From: Pseudomonas extremorientalis
GTDB taxonomy: Bacteria; Pseudomonadota; Gammaproteobacteria; Pseudomonadales; Pseudomonadaceae
DNA length: 49,269 bases
Reading direction: 5' to 3'
NCBI RefSeq assembly: GCF_001870465.1
Contig: NZ_MDGK01000023.1
Span: 1 to 49,269, forward strand
A model generated the notes under the pieces. The model did not search any database. It was given only the letters and a program-made list of their open reading frames with translations, and was not told the DNA's origin. The first letter of the stretch is position 1, and every line of letters starts with the position of its first letter. Below, in pieces: positions 8,315 to 17,253 of this stretch. Both the position numbers and the translations under genes were made by a program.

Positions 8315-9025
8315 CTACTGCGTATCTTTCTTGCCTTGGGCATCCAGACCATTGAGGTACGCTGTGATCACTTCCATGCCTCGCATCAAGTGATTGCGCA
8401 GCGTCAGGATGCTTTCCTGGGTTTTCTTCCGCGCCACCAGGTTCAGCAGTTCGCGGTGGTCTTCCTGGGACGTCTCGCCCAGCCCCATGGCCTCAAGGTT
8501 ATAACGCAGGAAACGCTCCTCTTCGTTCAGCCCATGCTCCACCAATTTGAGTAGCCGCTGGTTCGGGGCTTTGCCATAGAGGGCCATGTGAAACAGTCGA
8601 TTGAGGCGGCCCATTTCGGCATAGTCTTTTTCCTGCTCCAGAGCACAAATAATGGCGTCCGCCTCGGCAATATCGGCCTCGGTGAGCAAAGGAATCGACA
8701 AGCGCAGCGCCTCAGACTCCAGGAGCATCCGCAGTTCATAGGTCTCGGCCGAGTTGTCCTCGATCAAGGGGGCAACCACGGCGCCTTTGTGCGTTACCAC
8801 ATGCAGCAGTGATTGGGCTTCCAGCTGGCGCAAGGCTTCCCTCACCGGCATGCGGCTGACTCCGAACAGGCTCGCCAGTTCCTGTTGACGCATAGCGGTA
8901 CCGCAGGGCAATCGACCATCCAGGATGGCGTTGCGCAAGGTTTCTTCAATCACGGAACGAGCAAGATGCGCGGGAATAGGACCGCTTATCTTGATGCTGT
9001 TCAAAGGGTTCGGCTTCTGCGTCAC
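8315..9025 (-). CDS. GntR-family transcriptional regulator (FadR subfamily, FCD domain)
   Basis: 236 residues. The N-terminal winged helix (about 20-85) contains the recognition motif QELASLFGVSRMPVREALRQLE. The C-terminal all-helical FCD ligand domain (about 95-220) has ELRMLLESEALRL, a conserved RLNRLFHMALY segment and EDHRELLN. FCD regulators usually bind a small carboxylate and often repress a neighbouring catabolic gene. The start is GTG at 9025, 11 bp behind GGAGG. It is divergent from the dioxygenase/ABC genes at 9391-12022 and has a perfect palindrome 37 bp upstream of its start, so autoregulation and control of that operon are likely. The mgo operon lies downstream in the same direction, so read-through into it cannot be excluded. 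Confidence 0.88.
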   Translation of the reverse strand: MTQKPNPLNSIKISGPIPAHLARSVIEETLRNAILDGRLPCGTAMRQQELASLFGVSRMPVREALRQLEAQSLLHVVTHKGAVVAPLIEDNSAETYELRMLLESEALRLSIPLLTEADIAEADAIICALEQEKDYAEMGRLNRLFHMALYGKAPNQRLLKLVEHGLNEEERFLRYNLEAMGLGETSQEDHRELLNLVARKKTQESILTLRNHLMRGMEVITAYLNGLDAQGKKDTQ

Positions 9026-9061
9026 GGTTACGCTATCCTCCTTTTTCTAATTGGGTGGCTA

Positions 9062-9073
9062 ATTGGATCCAAT
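9062..9073. promoter_or_regulatory. Candidate GntR operator (12-bp perfect palindrome)
   Basis: ATTGGATCCAAT is a perfect palindrome with the TTG-N4-CAA form common for FCD-type GntR regulators. It sits in the divergent gap between the GntR gene and the dioxygenase operon, close to the GntR start. The spacing suggests it covers the GntR promoter; its effect on the dioxygenase side, about 320 bp away, is less clear. Confidence 0.5.
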
Positions 9074-9390
9074 GCACACTAGAGACTGCCCATGAGCTTG
9101 TCAAACGGGCACGGTTTCGGCTTGTAAGCGGTTCAACACCATGCTCTCAGCGCCCACAGCCGGCATTTATGGCGTCTTACGCAACCAGGTTCATTGAGCC
9201 TGTTCCAGCAGCCACCAATGGCAAGACCGCCGGCGATGTACTCAACACTTTGCCGTTGCAATTTATTTCCCAGGTGCCAGAGGGATGAGTTCTCACGGTA
9301 CTTTCCTGCATATGGATATTCATTAACGGTATTTAAATTGAAGTTCTTATATCTATAAAGTCGCTCTCCTGACTGACCGGGAGTGACCTC
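9074..9390. other. Intergenic region upstream of the TauD-like gene
   Basis: A 317-bp stretch without a recognised gene. The last 100 bases are AT-rich, with TATATC/TATAAA runs near 9348-9359 that could be a -10 element for the dioxygenase gene; no good -35 is visible. A GGGAG ribosome site (about 9380-9384) precedes the ATG at 9391. A 77-codon open frame here has no recognisable family and was not called. Confidence 0.4.
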
Positions 9391-10284
9391 ATGTCCGCCA
9401 CCTCTACTGTTCCAACAGCGACCGCCACCGCCCAAACCTTCGAGATTCTTCCTTTTTCCGGCAGTGTCGGCGCCGAGATCATCGGCCTGGACCTGTCGCG
9501 TCCGGTCAACGATCAGGATTTCACCCGCATCCATCGAGCGCACCTGGACCACCATGTCGTGGTGTTTCGCGACCAACGCATCACCCCCGAACAACAGATT
9601 GCCTTCAGTCGCCGCTTCGGTGTGCTGCAGATCCACGTGCTCAAACAGTTCCTGCTGGCCAACCACCCGGAAATCCTGATCGTCTCCAACATCATCGAAA
9701 ACGGCCAATCCATCGGCCTGGGAGATGCGGGCAAATTCTGGCATTCGGACCTGTCTTACAAAGAGCTGCCGAGCCTGGGCTCGATGCTGCACGCCCAGGA
9801 ACTGCCGTCTGAAGGTGGCGATACCCTGTTCGCCGACATGCACAAAGCCTGGGACCAGTTACCCGAGCACCTGCGTAAAGCCGTCGAGGGCCGCAGCGCC
9901 GCGCATTCCTACACCGCGCGTTACAGCGAAACCAAATTCGAAGGTAACTGGCGCCCCACGCTGACCCCAGAGCAGCTCGCCCAGGTCGCGGAAGTCGTGC
10001 ACCCCATCGTGCGCACCCACCCGGAAAACGGCCGCAAGGCGCTGTTCGTCAGTGAAGGGTTCACTACCCGCATCGTCGGCCTGCCGGAAGACGAAAGCCG
10101 TGACCTGCTGGCCCAGCTCTACGCCCATAGCGTGTTGCCACACAACATCTATCGCCACCAATGGCAGCCCCACGACCTGGTGTTCTGGGACAACCGCTCG
10201 CTGATCCACCTGGCCGCCGGCTGCCCAAGCCACCTGCGCCGCAAGCTGTTTCGCACCACCATCCAGGGCGATGCGCCTTTCTGA
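9391..10284 (+). CDS. TauD/TfdA-family 2-oxoglutarate-dependent dioxygenase
   Basis: 297 residues. The jelly-roll Fe(II) site is visible: HxD in KFWHSDLSY (about 115-123), the distal histidine in NRSLIHLAAG (near 272), and the 2-oxoglutarate-binding arginine in RRKLFRTTI close to the C-terminus. The family oxidises substrates such as taurine, alkyl sulfonates, sulfate esters or aryloxyacids, with succinate and CO2 as by-products. The downstream nitrate/sulfonate/taurine-type ABC genes make an organosulfur or related anionic substrate likely. The substrate cannot be fixed from sequence, so tauD is not assigned. It is first in the operon 9391-12022. Confidence 0.9.
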   Translation: MSATSTVPTATATAQTFEILPFSGSVGAEIIGLDLSRPVNDQDFTRIHRAHLDHHVVVFRDQRITPEQQIAFSRRFGVLQIHVLKQFLLANHPEILIVSNIIENGQSIGLGDAGKFWHSDLSYKELPSLGSMLHAQELPSEGGDTLFADMHKAWDQLPEHLRKAVEGRSAAHSYTARYSETKFEGNWRPTLTPEQLAQVAEVVHPIVRTHPENGRKALFVSEGFTTRIVGLPEDESRDLLAQLYAHSVLPHNIYRHQWQPHDLVFWDNRSLIHLAAGCPSHLRRKLFRTTIQGDAPF

Positions 10285-10309
10285 TCCCCTTTGCGCCAAG
10301 TGAGATGAA

Positions 10310-11161
10310 ATGAACATGCCCCTGCAAGGCCACGCGGCCAGCACTCTGAACACGGCGCAGCCGCTGCTGGCGGTGGATAACGTCAGCCTGGAATATCGCA
10401 CGCCCGAGCGGGTGGTGCGGGCCACCCACCAAGTGAGTTTCGAGATCGACCCGGCCGACCGCTACGTGCTGCTCGGCCCGTCAGGCTGTGGCAAATCCAC
10501 CTTGCTCAAGTCCATCGCCGGGTTTATCAAACCCTGCGAAGGCGAGATCCGCCTGTTGGGGCAAAAGGTCGAGCAACCCGGCCCGGATCGCATCGTGGTG
10601 TTCCAGGAGTTCGACCAGTTGCCGCCGTGGAAAACCGTCAAGCAGAACGTGATGTTCCCGCTGTTGGCCTCGAAGACCTTGAAGCGCGCCGAAGCTGAAG
10701 AGCGCGCGCTGCACTACCTCGACAAAGTCGGCCTCAGCGCCTTTGCCGATGCCTATCCACATACCCTTTCCGGCGGCATGAAAGCCCGCGTCGCCATCGC
10801 CCGCGCCCTGGCCATGCAGCCGAAAATCCTGCTGATGGACGAGCCCTTCGCCGCCCTCGACGCCCTGACCCGACGCAAAATGCAGGAAGAGTTGCTGCTG
10901 CTCTGGGAAGAGGTGCGCTTTACCCTGCTGTTCGTCACCCACTCCATCGAAGAAGCGCTGGTGGTGGGCAATCGCATCCTGTTGCTGTCGCCTCATCCCG
11001 GGCGCGTACGTGCGGAAGTCCACAGCCATCAATACGACCTGCACAGCCTTGGGGGCGTGGCGTTCCAGGCATCGGCGCGGCGCATTCATCGCCTGCTGTT
11101 CGATGAAGCACCCGAGGCCGAACGTGAGTTGGGTTTCGCCGATATCCGCATCGCTTACTGA
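10310..11161 (+). CDS. ABC transporter ATP-binding protein (TauB/SsuB type)
   Basis: 283 residues. Walker A is GPSGCGKST (near 60), the Q-loop is in VVFQEFDQLPPWKTV, the signature is LSGGMKAR, Walker B is ILLMDEPFAALD, and the switch histidine is in LLFVTHSIEEAL. The PPWKTV after the Q-loop is typical of the nitrate/sulfonate/taurine (NitT/TauT) importer family. The gene begins 25 bp after the dioxygenase and is followed 12 bp later by the permease gene, so the three are almost certainly cotranscribed. Unusually, no periplasmic substrate-binding protein gene is nearby. Confidence 0.92.
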   Translation: MNMPLQGHAASTLNTAQPLLAVDNVSLEYRTPERVVRATHQVSFEIDPADRYVLLGPSGCGKSTLLKSIAGFIKPCEGEIRLLGQKVEQPGPDRIVVFQEFDQLPPWKTVKQNVMFPLLASKTLKRAEAEERALHYLDKVGLSAFADAYPHTLSGGMKARVAIARALAMQPKILLMDEPFAALDALTRRKMQEELLLLWEEVRFTLLFVTHSIEEALVVGNRILLLSPHPGRVRAEVHSHQYDLHSLGGVAFQASARRIHRLLFDEAPEAERELGFADIRIAY

Positions 11162-11173
11162 AGGGTCAACCCA

Positions 11174-12022
11174 ATGCGCGAGGAATTTGAAATCACCCTG
11201 GAACCGCTGCTCAGCGTCCCTGTGGAACGCGAGTTGCCCCTGCGACAGCGCCTGTGGCAACAAGGCTGGCTGCGCAAGGGCCTGATCCTGATTGTGCTCG
11301 CCATCCTTTGGGAAGCCGTTGCACGCTACCAGGACAACGACCTGCTGTTGCCGAGTTTCTTGCAGACTTTTCATGCGCTTTACGACGGCCTGCTCAGTGG
11401 TGAATTGCTCAGCAAAGTCAGCATCTCGCTGGCCGTGCTGATCAAAGGCTACCTGATCGGCATCGTGCTGGCGTTCGCCCTGACCACCCTGGCGGTGTCG
11501 ACCCAACTGGGACGCGACTTGCTGAGTACCCTGACCTCGATGTTCAACCCGTTGCCGGCGATTGCGTTGCTGCCGCTGGCGCTGCTGTGGTTCGGCCTGG
11601 GGCAGAACAGCTTGATTTTTGTGCTGGTGCATTCCGTGTTGTGGGCGCTGGCACTCAATACTTACTCGGGGTTCCTCGGCGTGTCCGAAACCCTGCGCAT
11701 GGCCGGTCGCAACTATGGCCTCAAGGGCATGCGTTTTGTGCTGTTCATCCTGATCCCGGCGGCGCTGCCGTCGATCCTCGCGGGCCTGAAGATCGGTTGG
11801 GCATTTGCCTGGCGCACCCTGATCGCCGCCGAGCTGGTATTCGGTGCCACCAGCGGCAAGGGTGGCCTGGGGTGGTACATCTTCCAGAACCGCAACGAGC
11901 TGTACACCGACAAGGTGTTCGCCGGGCTGGCGGTGGTGATCCTGATCGGACTGTTGGTGGAGAACCTGGTGTTCGACACATTCGAGCGCTTGACCGTGAA
12001 ACGCTGGGGCATGCAACGTTGA
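11174..12022 (+). CDS. ABC transporter permease (NitT/TauT, binding-protein-dependent type)
   Basis: 282 residues with a cytoplasmic N-terminus of about 35 residues and about six membrane helices. The conserved EAA-type loop that contacts the ATPase is visible as AGRNYGLKGMRFVLFILIPA (about 177-196), followed by LPSILAGLKIGWAFAW. It is the membrane partner of the preceding ATPase gene. The substrate should match that of the TauD-like enzyme, probably an oxidisable organosulfur or similar anion, but this is inferred from context only. The operon ends here or continues into the LysR gene 51 bp on. Confidence 0.92.
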   Translation: MREEFEITLEPLLSVPVERELPLRQRLWQQGWLRKGLILIVLAILWEAVARYQDNDLLLPSFLQTFHALYDGLLSGELLSKVSISLAVLIKGYLIGIVLAFALTTLAVSTQLGRDLLSTLTSMFNPLPAIALLPLALLWFGLGQNSLIFVLVHSVLWALALNTYSGFLGVSETLRMAGRNYGLKGMRFVLFILIPAALPSILAGLKIGWAFAWRTLIAAELVFGATSGKGGLGWYIFQNRNELYTDKVFAGLAVVILIGLLVENLVFDTFERLTVKRWGMQR

Positions 12023-12073
12023 ATACGCTACGATTGCGTCAAATTCACGCGCCACCGATCACGAGTGCCTGGC

Positions 12074-12994
12074 ATGCAACTACCGGACATGAACCTGCTG
12101 GTCGCCCTCGACGCCCTGCTCGACGAGGGCAGCGTGGTCGGCGCCGCGCGCCGCATGAACCTCAGCCCGGCGGCCATGAGCCGCACGCTCACGCGTATCC
12201 GCGAAGCCGTGGGCGACCCGATCCTGGTGCGCGCCGGTCGTGGCCTGGTGCCCACGCCCAAGGCCCTGCAGTTGCAAGGCCAGGTGCGCAATGTGGTGGA
12301 GCAGGCGGCGCTGCTGTTCCGTTCGGCGGACCAGGTGGACCTGAGTACCTTGCGTCGCCGCTTCAGCGTGCGTGCCAATGACTTTTTCATCGGTGTGTAT
12401 GGCGGGCGCCTTTTCGACACCATGGAGCGCATGGCCCCCCTGTGCGAACTGTGCTTCGTGCCCGAAGGCGACACCGACGACGAGGCGCTGCGCGAAGGTC
12501 GCCTGGATCTGCGGGTGAGCAACACCATGCCCGCCAGCCCTGAAGTGAAGGTGCAGAACCTGTTCTCCACTACCTTCGTCGGCCTGGCGCGGGAGGACCA
12601 TCCGTTGTTCGATGAGGAAATCACCGCTGCACGTTTCGCCAGCTATTCCCATATCAGCATCTCGCGGCGCGGTATTGCGCGGGGGCCGATCGATACCGCA
12701 CTGAACGCCCAGGGCCTGGAACGTCGCGTGGCGATGATCGCTCCGGGCTTTCACGGTGCAATGTTCATGCTGCCCGATTCCGATTTGCTGTTGCCGGTGC
12801 CCAAGGAAGCGCTGCTGAGCGCCACGCGCCTGAAACTGCCACTGCGCGCCTTCGCCTTGCCGATCTCGTTGCCGACCCTGGTATTGGCCCAGTCCTGGCA
12901 CCCGCGCTTCGACAAGGACCCCGCCCACAAATGGCTGCGTGAAACCATGCGCGAGAGCTGTCACGCCACATGGCTCGAAGCCCAGCCCGCCTGA
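12074..12994 (+). CDS. LysR-family transcriptional regulator
   Basis: 306 residues from the ATG at 12074. The open frame could also start at GTG 12065, three codons earlier. The N-terminal winged helix is typical: DMNLLVALDALLDEGSVVGA, then RRMNLSPAAMSRTLTRIREAVGD and LVPTPKAL. The C-terminal part is the periplasmic-binding-like effector domain. It lies between the ABC operon and the MFS/HlyD/NodT exporter on the same strand, 102 bp before the MFS gene, so either could be its target. Control of the exporter is the more common arrangement for this type of locus. Confidence 0.88.
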   Translation: MQLPDMNLLVALDALLDEGSVVGAARRMNLSPAAMSRTLTRIREAVGDPILVRAGRGLVPTPKALQLQGQVRNVVEQAALLFRSADQVDLSTLRRRFSVRANDFFIGVYGGRLFDTMERMAPLCELCFVPEGDTDDEALREGRLDLRVSNTMPASPEVKVQNLFSTTFVGLAREDHPLFDEEITAARFASYSHISISRRGIARGPIDTALNAQGLERRVAMIAPGFHGAMFMLPDSDLLLPVPKEALLSATRLKLPLRAFALPISLPTLVLAQSWHPRFDKDPAHKWLRETMRESCHATWLEAQPA

Positions 12995-13096
12995 CAATTG
13001 CGTTTGGCGCACTTATATCCTGCCAACAAGTAACTTTTTGTCATGTGTGTGCCTGATTAAACTGCTCGGGTATTGATCATTCCGAGTTACCTGTTC

Positions 13097-14632
13097 ATGA
13101 CTTCCCTCGCTGCCCCCACCCTTGCGGCCGCAGCCAGACCCACTGCCATGACCCCGCCCGTATTCGGCCCGCGCATCATCATCGGCCTGGTCGGGGTGTT
13201 GCTGGCGGTGCTGGTCTCCGGTCTCAACGAGATGGTCACCAAAGTGGCTCTCGCGGATATCCGTGGCGCGCTGTACATCGGGTTTGACGAAGGCACCTGG
13301 CTCGTCGCGGCCTACACCGCCACTTCCGTGGCGGCCATGGCCTTTGCGCCTTGGTGTTCGGTAACGTTTTCCCTGCGTCGCTTCACCTTGTATGCCATCG
13401 GGTTGTTCACGGTGCTCGGCGTCCTGTGCCCGTTCGCGCCGAACTACGAAAGCCTGCTGGTTTTGCGTACCGTGCAAGGCCTGGCCGGCGGCGCGTTGCC
13501 GCCGATGCTGATGACCGTGGCCCTGCGTTTCCTGCCGGCCAACGTCAAGCTGTACGGCCTGGCCGGCTACGCACTCACCGCTACCTTCGGCCCAAGCCTC
13601 GGCACACCGCTGGCGGCCCTGTGGACCGAGTACGTGGGCTGGCAGTGGGCGTTCTGGCAAATCGTCGCGCCGTGCCTGCTGGCCATGGCCGCCGTGGCCT
13701 ATGGCCTGCCGCAAGACCCGCTGCGTCTGGAGCGCTTCAAGCAGTTCAACTGGCGCGGCCTGCTGCTGGGCTTCCCGGCGATTTGCATGCTGGTGATCGG
13801 CATTCTGCAAGGCAACCGCCTGGATTGGTTCGAGTCGGGCCTGATCACCTTCCTGCTGTGTGGCGGGGGGGTGTTGCTGGTGCTGTTCATGCTGAACGAA
13901 TGGTCGCAGCCCATTCCCTTCTTCAAGCTGCAAATGCTCGGCCTGCGCAACCTGGCGTTCGCCCTGATTGTGCTGGCCGGCGTGCTGATGGTGCTGACCT
14001 CGGTAATCATCATCCCATCGAGTTTTCTCGCCCAGGTGCAGGGTTACCGTCCACTGCAAACCGCGCCGGTGATGTTGCTGATGGCGATCCCGCAGTTGAT
14101 CGCGCTGCCGCTGGTGGCGGCGTTGTGCAACTTGCGCTGGGTCGATTGCCGCTGGGTGCTGGGGATCGGCCTGGGCATGCTGGTGCTGTGCTGCGTGGGC
14201 AGTGCGCATCTGACGTCAGCGTGGATTCGCGACGACTTCTACGGCTTGTACCTGCTGCAAATCTTCGGGCAACCGATGGCCGTGCTGCCGCTGCTGATGC
14301 TCTCCACCGGCAGCATCCAGCCCATGGACGGGCCGTTTGCTTCGGCCTGGTTCAACACCATCAAGGGCCTGGCCGCCGTGATCGCCACCGGCGTGCTCGA
14401 TACCTTGACCACCCAGCGCCTGCACTTCCACTCGACCATGTTGGTCGATCGTCTGGGCAATTCGCCCCTGGCCGACGGCGATGCGCCGGGCCTGGCGCAC
14501 CGCCTGCATGAGCAGGCCGTGGTGCTGACTTCTTCGGATTTGTACTACGTCATGGCCGCGGTCGCGGTGGCGTTGATCCTGCTGATTTTCTGGATGCCCA
14601 CGCGGATTTTTCCGCCGCGCGCACCGACTTGA
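13097..14632 (+). CDS. MFS multidrug exporter (EmrB/QacA, DHA2-like)
   Basis: 511 residues from the ATG at 13097. The open frame reaches back to a TTG at 13073, which would add eight residues and has no better ribosome site. About 14 hydrophobic segments are present. The antiporter-type motif LRTVQGLAGGALPPML lies near residue 130, after the loop of the first helix pair. It is the inner-membrane pump of a tripartite system with the following HlyD adaptor (15 bp away) and outer-membrane factor, comparable to EmrB-EmrA-TolC. Substrates are probably hydrophobic toxic compounds but cannot be named. Confidence 0.9.
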   Translation: MTSLAAPTLAAAARPTAMTPPVFGPRIIIGLVGVLLAVLVSGLNEMVTKVALADIRGALYIGFDEGTWLVAAYTATSVAAMAFAPWCSVTFSLRRFTLYAIGLFTVLGVLCPFAPNYESLLVLRTVQGLAGGALPPMLMTVALRFLPANVKLYGLAGYALTATFGPSLGTPLAALWTEYVGWQWAFWQIVAPCLLAMAAVAYGLPQDPLRLERFKQFNWRGLLLGFPAICMLVIGILQGNRLDWFESGLITFLLCGGGVLLVLFMLNEWSQPIPFFKLQMLGLRNLAFALIVLAGVLMVLTSVIIIPSSFLAQVQGYRPLQTAPVMLLMAIPQLIALPLVAALCNLRWVDCRWVLGIGLGMLVLCCVGSAHLTSAWIRDDFYGLYLLQIFGQPMAVLPLLMLSTGSIQPMDGPFASAWFNTIKGLAAVIATGVLDTLTTQRLHFHSTMLVDRLGNSPLADGDAPGLAHRLHEQAVVLTSSDLYYVMAAVAVALILLIFWMPTRIFPPRAPT

Positions 14633-14647
14633 TTGAAAGGACTGTTC

Positions 14648-15706
14648 ATGAAACGCAAAGATAAAATCGCCGTCGCCGTCATCGCCATAGTTGCCGTGGG
14701 TGTGCTGGTGTACCTGGTCGCGCCGGGCGTGTTGGGCAGCAAGCGCCAGACCACCAACGACGCCTTCGTCGCCGCTGACTTCACCCTGGTGGCGCCGCGT
14801 GTGGCCGGCTTCATCAAGGAGGTGCTGGTGGAAGACAACCAGCGCGTCAAGGCCGGCCAACTGCTGGCGCTGATCGACGACCGCGACTTCCGCGCCGCTG
14901 CCCAGGCTGCCGATGCCGACGCCTTGGTCGCCCAGGCCCAACTGAAAAACGCCACCGCGACCCTGGAGCGCCAAAGCTCGGTGATCGCCCAGGCCCAGGC
15001 CACCGTTGCAGCGGATCGCGCCGAAATGGCCTTTGCCGAACACGAACTGAACCGCTACAACCACCTCGCCGGTGTCGGTGCCGGCACCGTGCAGAACGCC
15101 CAGCAAGCCAAGACCCGCATCGACCAGGCCACCGCACGCCTGGCCAACGCTACGGCGGTGCTGGCGGCCGAGCGCAAGCAAGTGGAAATCCTCACCGCCC
15201 AGCGCGATGCCGCCGAAGGGGGGCTCAAGCGTGCCCAGGCCGCGCTGGAACTGGCCAGTTATCAACTGTCGTATACGCGCATCGTCGCGCCGGTGGATGG
15301 CATGGTCGGCGAGCGGGCGGTGCGGGTGGGCGCCTATGTCACACCGGGCAGCAAGATCCTTGCGGTCGTGCCGCTGGAGGAGGCTTACGTGGTGGCCAAC
15401 TTCCAGGAAACCCAGCTTTCCCACATGCACGCCGGTCAAGCGGTGCAGGTGCGTGTCGACAGCCTGGACGGCGAGTTGCTCAACGGTCATCTTGAAAGCC
15501 TCGCGCCTGCAACCGGGGTGACCTTCGCCTCGGTCAAGCCCGATAACGCCACCGGCAACTTCACCAAAGTGGTACAGCGCATCCCGGTGAAGATCGTCCT
15601 CGAACCCAACCAGGCCCACATCGAACGCCTGCGTGTCGGCATGTCGGTGGAAGCCAGCGTCGACACCCGCCCGGTCGCGCAGCAGCGTGAGGTGGCCCAG
15701 CAATGA
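14648..15706 (+). CDS. HlyD/EmrA-family periplasmic adaptor
   Basis: 352 residues. The N-terminal membrane anchor is KIAVAVIAIVAVGVLVYLV, then the split lipoyl halves (FTLVAPRVAGFIKEVLVEDN ... YTRIVAPVDGMVGERAV) flanking an alpha-helical hairpin of about 100 residues, then the beta-barrel domain. It bridges the MFS pump to the outer-membrane factor. The open frame runs back to a TTG at 14633; the ATG at 14648 follows AAAGGA and is the better start. The stop overlaps the start of the next gene (ATGA). Confidence 0.92.
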   Translation: MKRKDKIAVAVIAIVAVGVLVYLVAPGVLGSKRQTTNDAFVAADFTLVAPRVAGFIKEVLVEDNQRVKAGQLLALIDDRDFRAAAQAADADALVAQAQLKNATATLERQSSVIAQAQATVAADRAEMAFAEHELNRYNHLAGVGAGTVQNAQQAKTRIDQATARLANATAVLAAERKQVEILTAQRDAAEGGLKRAQAALELASYQLSYTRIVAPVDGMVGERAVRVGAYVTPGSKILAVVPLEEAYVVANFQETQLSHMHAGQAVQVRVDSLDGELLNGHLESLAPATGVTFASVKPDNATGNFTKVVQRIPVKIVLEPNQAHIERLRVGMSVEASVDTRPVAQQREVAQQ

Positions 15707-17253
15707 AGCGAGTTGCCTGGCTCACCTTGAGCCTCATCAGCCTGAGTGCCTGCACGGTCGGTCCGGATTTCCACACGCCGCAGGGCCCGCAAGTGACGCA
15801 ATGGAGCGAGCCCCAGGGGCGCCAGGCGGCCAGCCGCGCCGTCAGTGATCCCTTGCAGGAACGCTGGTGGGATGTGTTCCACGACGAGCAGCTTTCGGCC
15901 CTTACACGCCGTGCGCTCACCGATAACCTTGACCTGAAACTGGCCAGCAGCCGTCTGCAACAAAGCCGGGCGGTACGCCAGGTGACGACCGCCGAGCGCT
16001 ACCCCGAGGTTGATGCGACGGGGGCTTACCAGCGCAAACGCAACAGCGGCCAAGGCCTGAGCGACCCGTCCGGCGAGAACGGCCGTGCGGCGTTCAACCA
16101 GTGGGACGCGGGCTTCTCCGCCGCCTGGGAGCTGGATTTCTGGGGCCGGGTAAAACGCGAAACGGAAGCCGCCGACGCCACCCTGCAAGTCGCCGAAGAC
16201 GACCGCCGCGCCGTGCTGCTGTCGGTACTCGCCGAGACCGCCCAGGACTACATCCAACTGCGCGGCGTGCAGAACACCCGCGCCGTCACCGAACAGAACC
16301 TCGACGTCGCCCGTCACAGCCTCAAGCTGTCGCAATTGCGCCTGGCCGACGGCGTGGCCACCGACCTGGATGTCGCCGAAGCCGCCGCCCAGGTCGCCGC
16401 CATCGAGGCGCGCCTGCCGGATCTGCAACAGCGCCAGGACCAACTGATCAACGCCCTCAGCCTGTTGATGGGGGCGCCGCCGCAAGCGCTGCACGCGCAA
16501 CTGTCCAAGGACGCTGCCGTGCCGCAAACCCAGCGCCAGGTCGCGATCGGCCTGCCTTCGGAACTGGCCGAACGCCGCCCGGACATCCGCCAGGCCGAGG
16601 CCCGCCTGCACGCCGCCACCGCCAGCATCGGCGTGGCCAAGGGCGACTTCTACCCGCGCATTACCTTGTCCGGCAGCCTCGGCTCCCAGGCCATGCAACT
16701 CTCGGACTTCGGTTCCTGGAGCTCCCGTGCCTTTGCCTTCGGCCCGCAGTTCAGCCTGCCGCTGTTCAACGGCGGGCGCCTGCAAGGCATGTTGAACCTG
16801 CGCGAAGCCCAGCAACAGGAAGCGGCGCTCGCCTACCAGCAAACCGTGCTGCGCGCCTGGCATGAGATCGACGACCAGTTGACCCGCTACAACGCCAGCC
16901 AATTGCGCCGCGACAGCCTGGCCGAAGCCGTGCGCCAGAACCGGATTGCCCTGCGCACGGCGCAGCAGCAGTACGTGGAAGGCGTGGTGGATTTCGTCAA
17001 CGTCCTCACCGTGCAAAGCGCACTGTTGGCCACGCAGGAGCAGTGGGTCGAAAGCTCCACCGGCGTCTCTCTGGCGATGGTTGGCTTGTATAAAGCGTTG
17101 GGCGGAGGATGGGAATCGGTGTATCCGTTGCGAACGGTGGGTGCGGCTCAGGTTAGGGATTCTGCAAAAACACCACGTACCCCCGAAACCACTCGCTCCC
17201 CTGCAAATACCCCGGCGCTTCCCACTCTCCACCCTGAATTAACCCGATCTTGA
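15703..17253 (+). CDS. Outer-membrane efflux lipoprotein, NodT/OprM family
   Basis: 516 residues. The signal peptide ends in the lipobox LSAC (residues 15-18), followed by the family start TVGPDFHTP. Two tandem OEP repeats form the TolC-like barrel and alpha-tunnel; DLDVAEAAAQVAAIEARLP and ERRPDIRQAEARL are typical. The family normally ends soon after the LGGGWE motif, which here is at about residue 468. A further tail of about 45 Pro/Thr-rich residues follows, and its coding DNA is read antisense as the end of the convergent DUF3142 gene (101-bp overlap). The tail may be an extension after loss of an earlier stop. Confidence 0.92.
   Translation: MKRVAWLTLSLISLSACTVGPDFHTPQGPQVTQWSEPQGRQAASRAVSDPLQERWWDVFHDEQLSALTRRALTDNLDLKLASSRLQQSRAVRQVTTAERYPEVDATGAYQRKRNSGQGLSDPSGENGRAAFNQWDAGFSAAWELDFWGRVKRETEAADATLQVAEDDRRAVLLSVLAETAQDYIQLRGVQNTRAVTEQNLDVARHSLKLSQLRLADGVATDLDVAEAAAQVAAIEARLPDLQQRQDQLINALSLLMGAPPQALHAQLSKDAAVPQTQRQVAIGLPSELAERRPDIRQAEARLHAATASIGVAKGDFYPRITLSGSLGSQAMQLSDFGSWSSRAFAFGPQFSLPLFNGGRLQGMLNLREAQQQEAALAYQQTVLRAWHEIDDQLTRYNASQLRRDSLAEAVRQNRIALRTAQQQYVEGVVDFVNVLTVQSALLATQEQWVESSTGVSLAMVGLYKALGGGWESVYPLRTVGAAQVRDSAKTPRTPETTRSPANTPALPTLHPELTRS

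Noticed and set aside
9055..9288. A 77-codon open frame between the GntR and TauD-like genes as a possible remnant of a binding-protein gene
   Set aside because: No signal peptide or family motif is visible, and the frame overlaps the presumed operator. Treated as non-coding.
10481..14209. Long minus-strand frames opposite the ABC, LysR and MFS genes
   Set aside because: All show the same Gln/His/Arg-rich antisense composition and no domains, while the plus-strand proteins are complete families.
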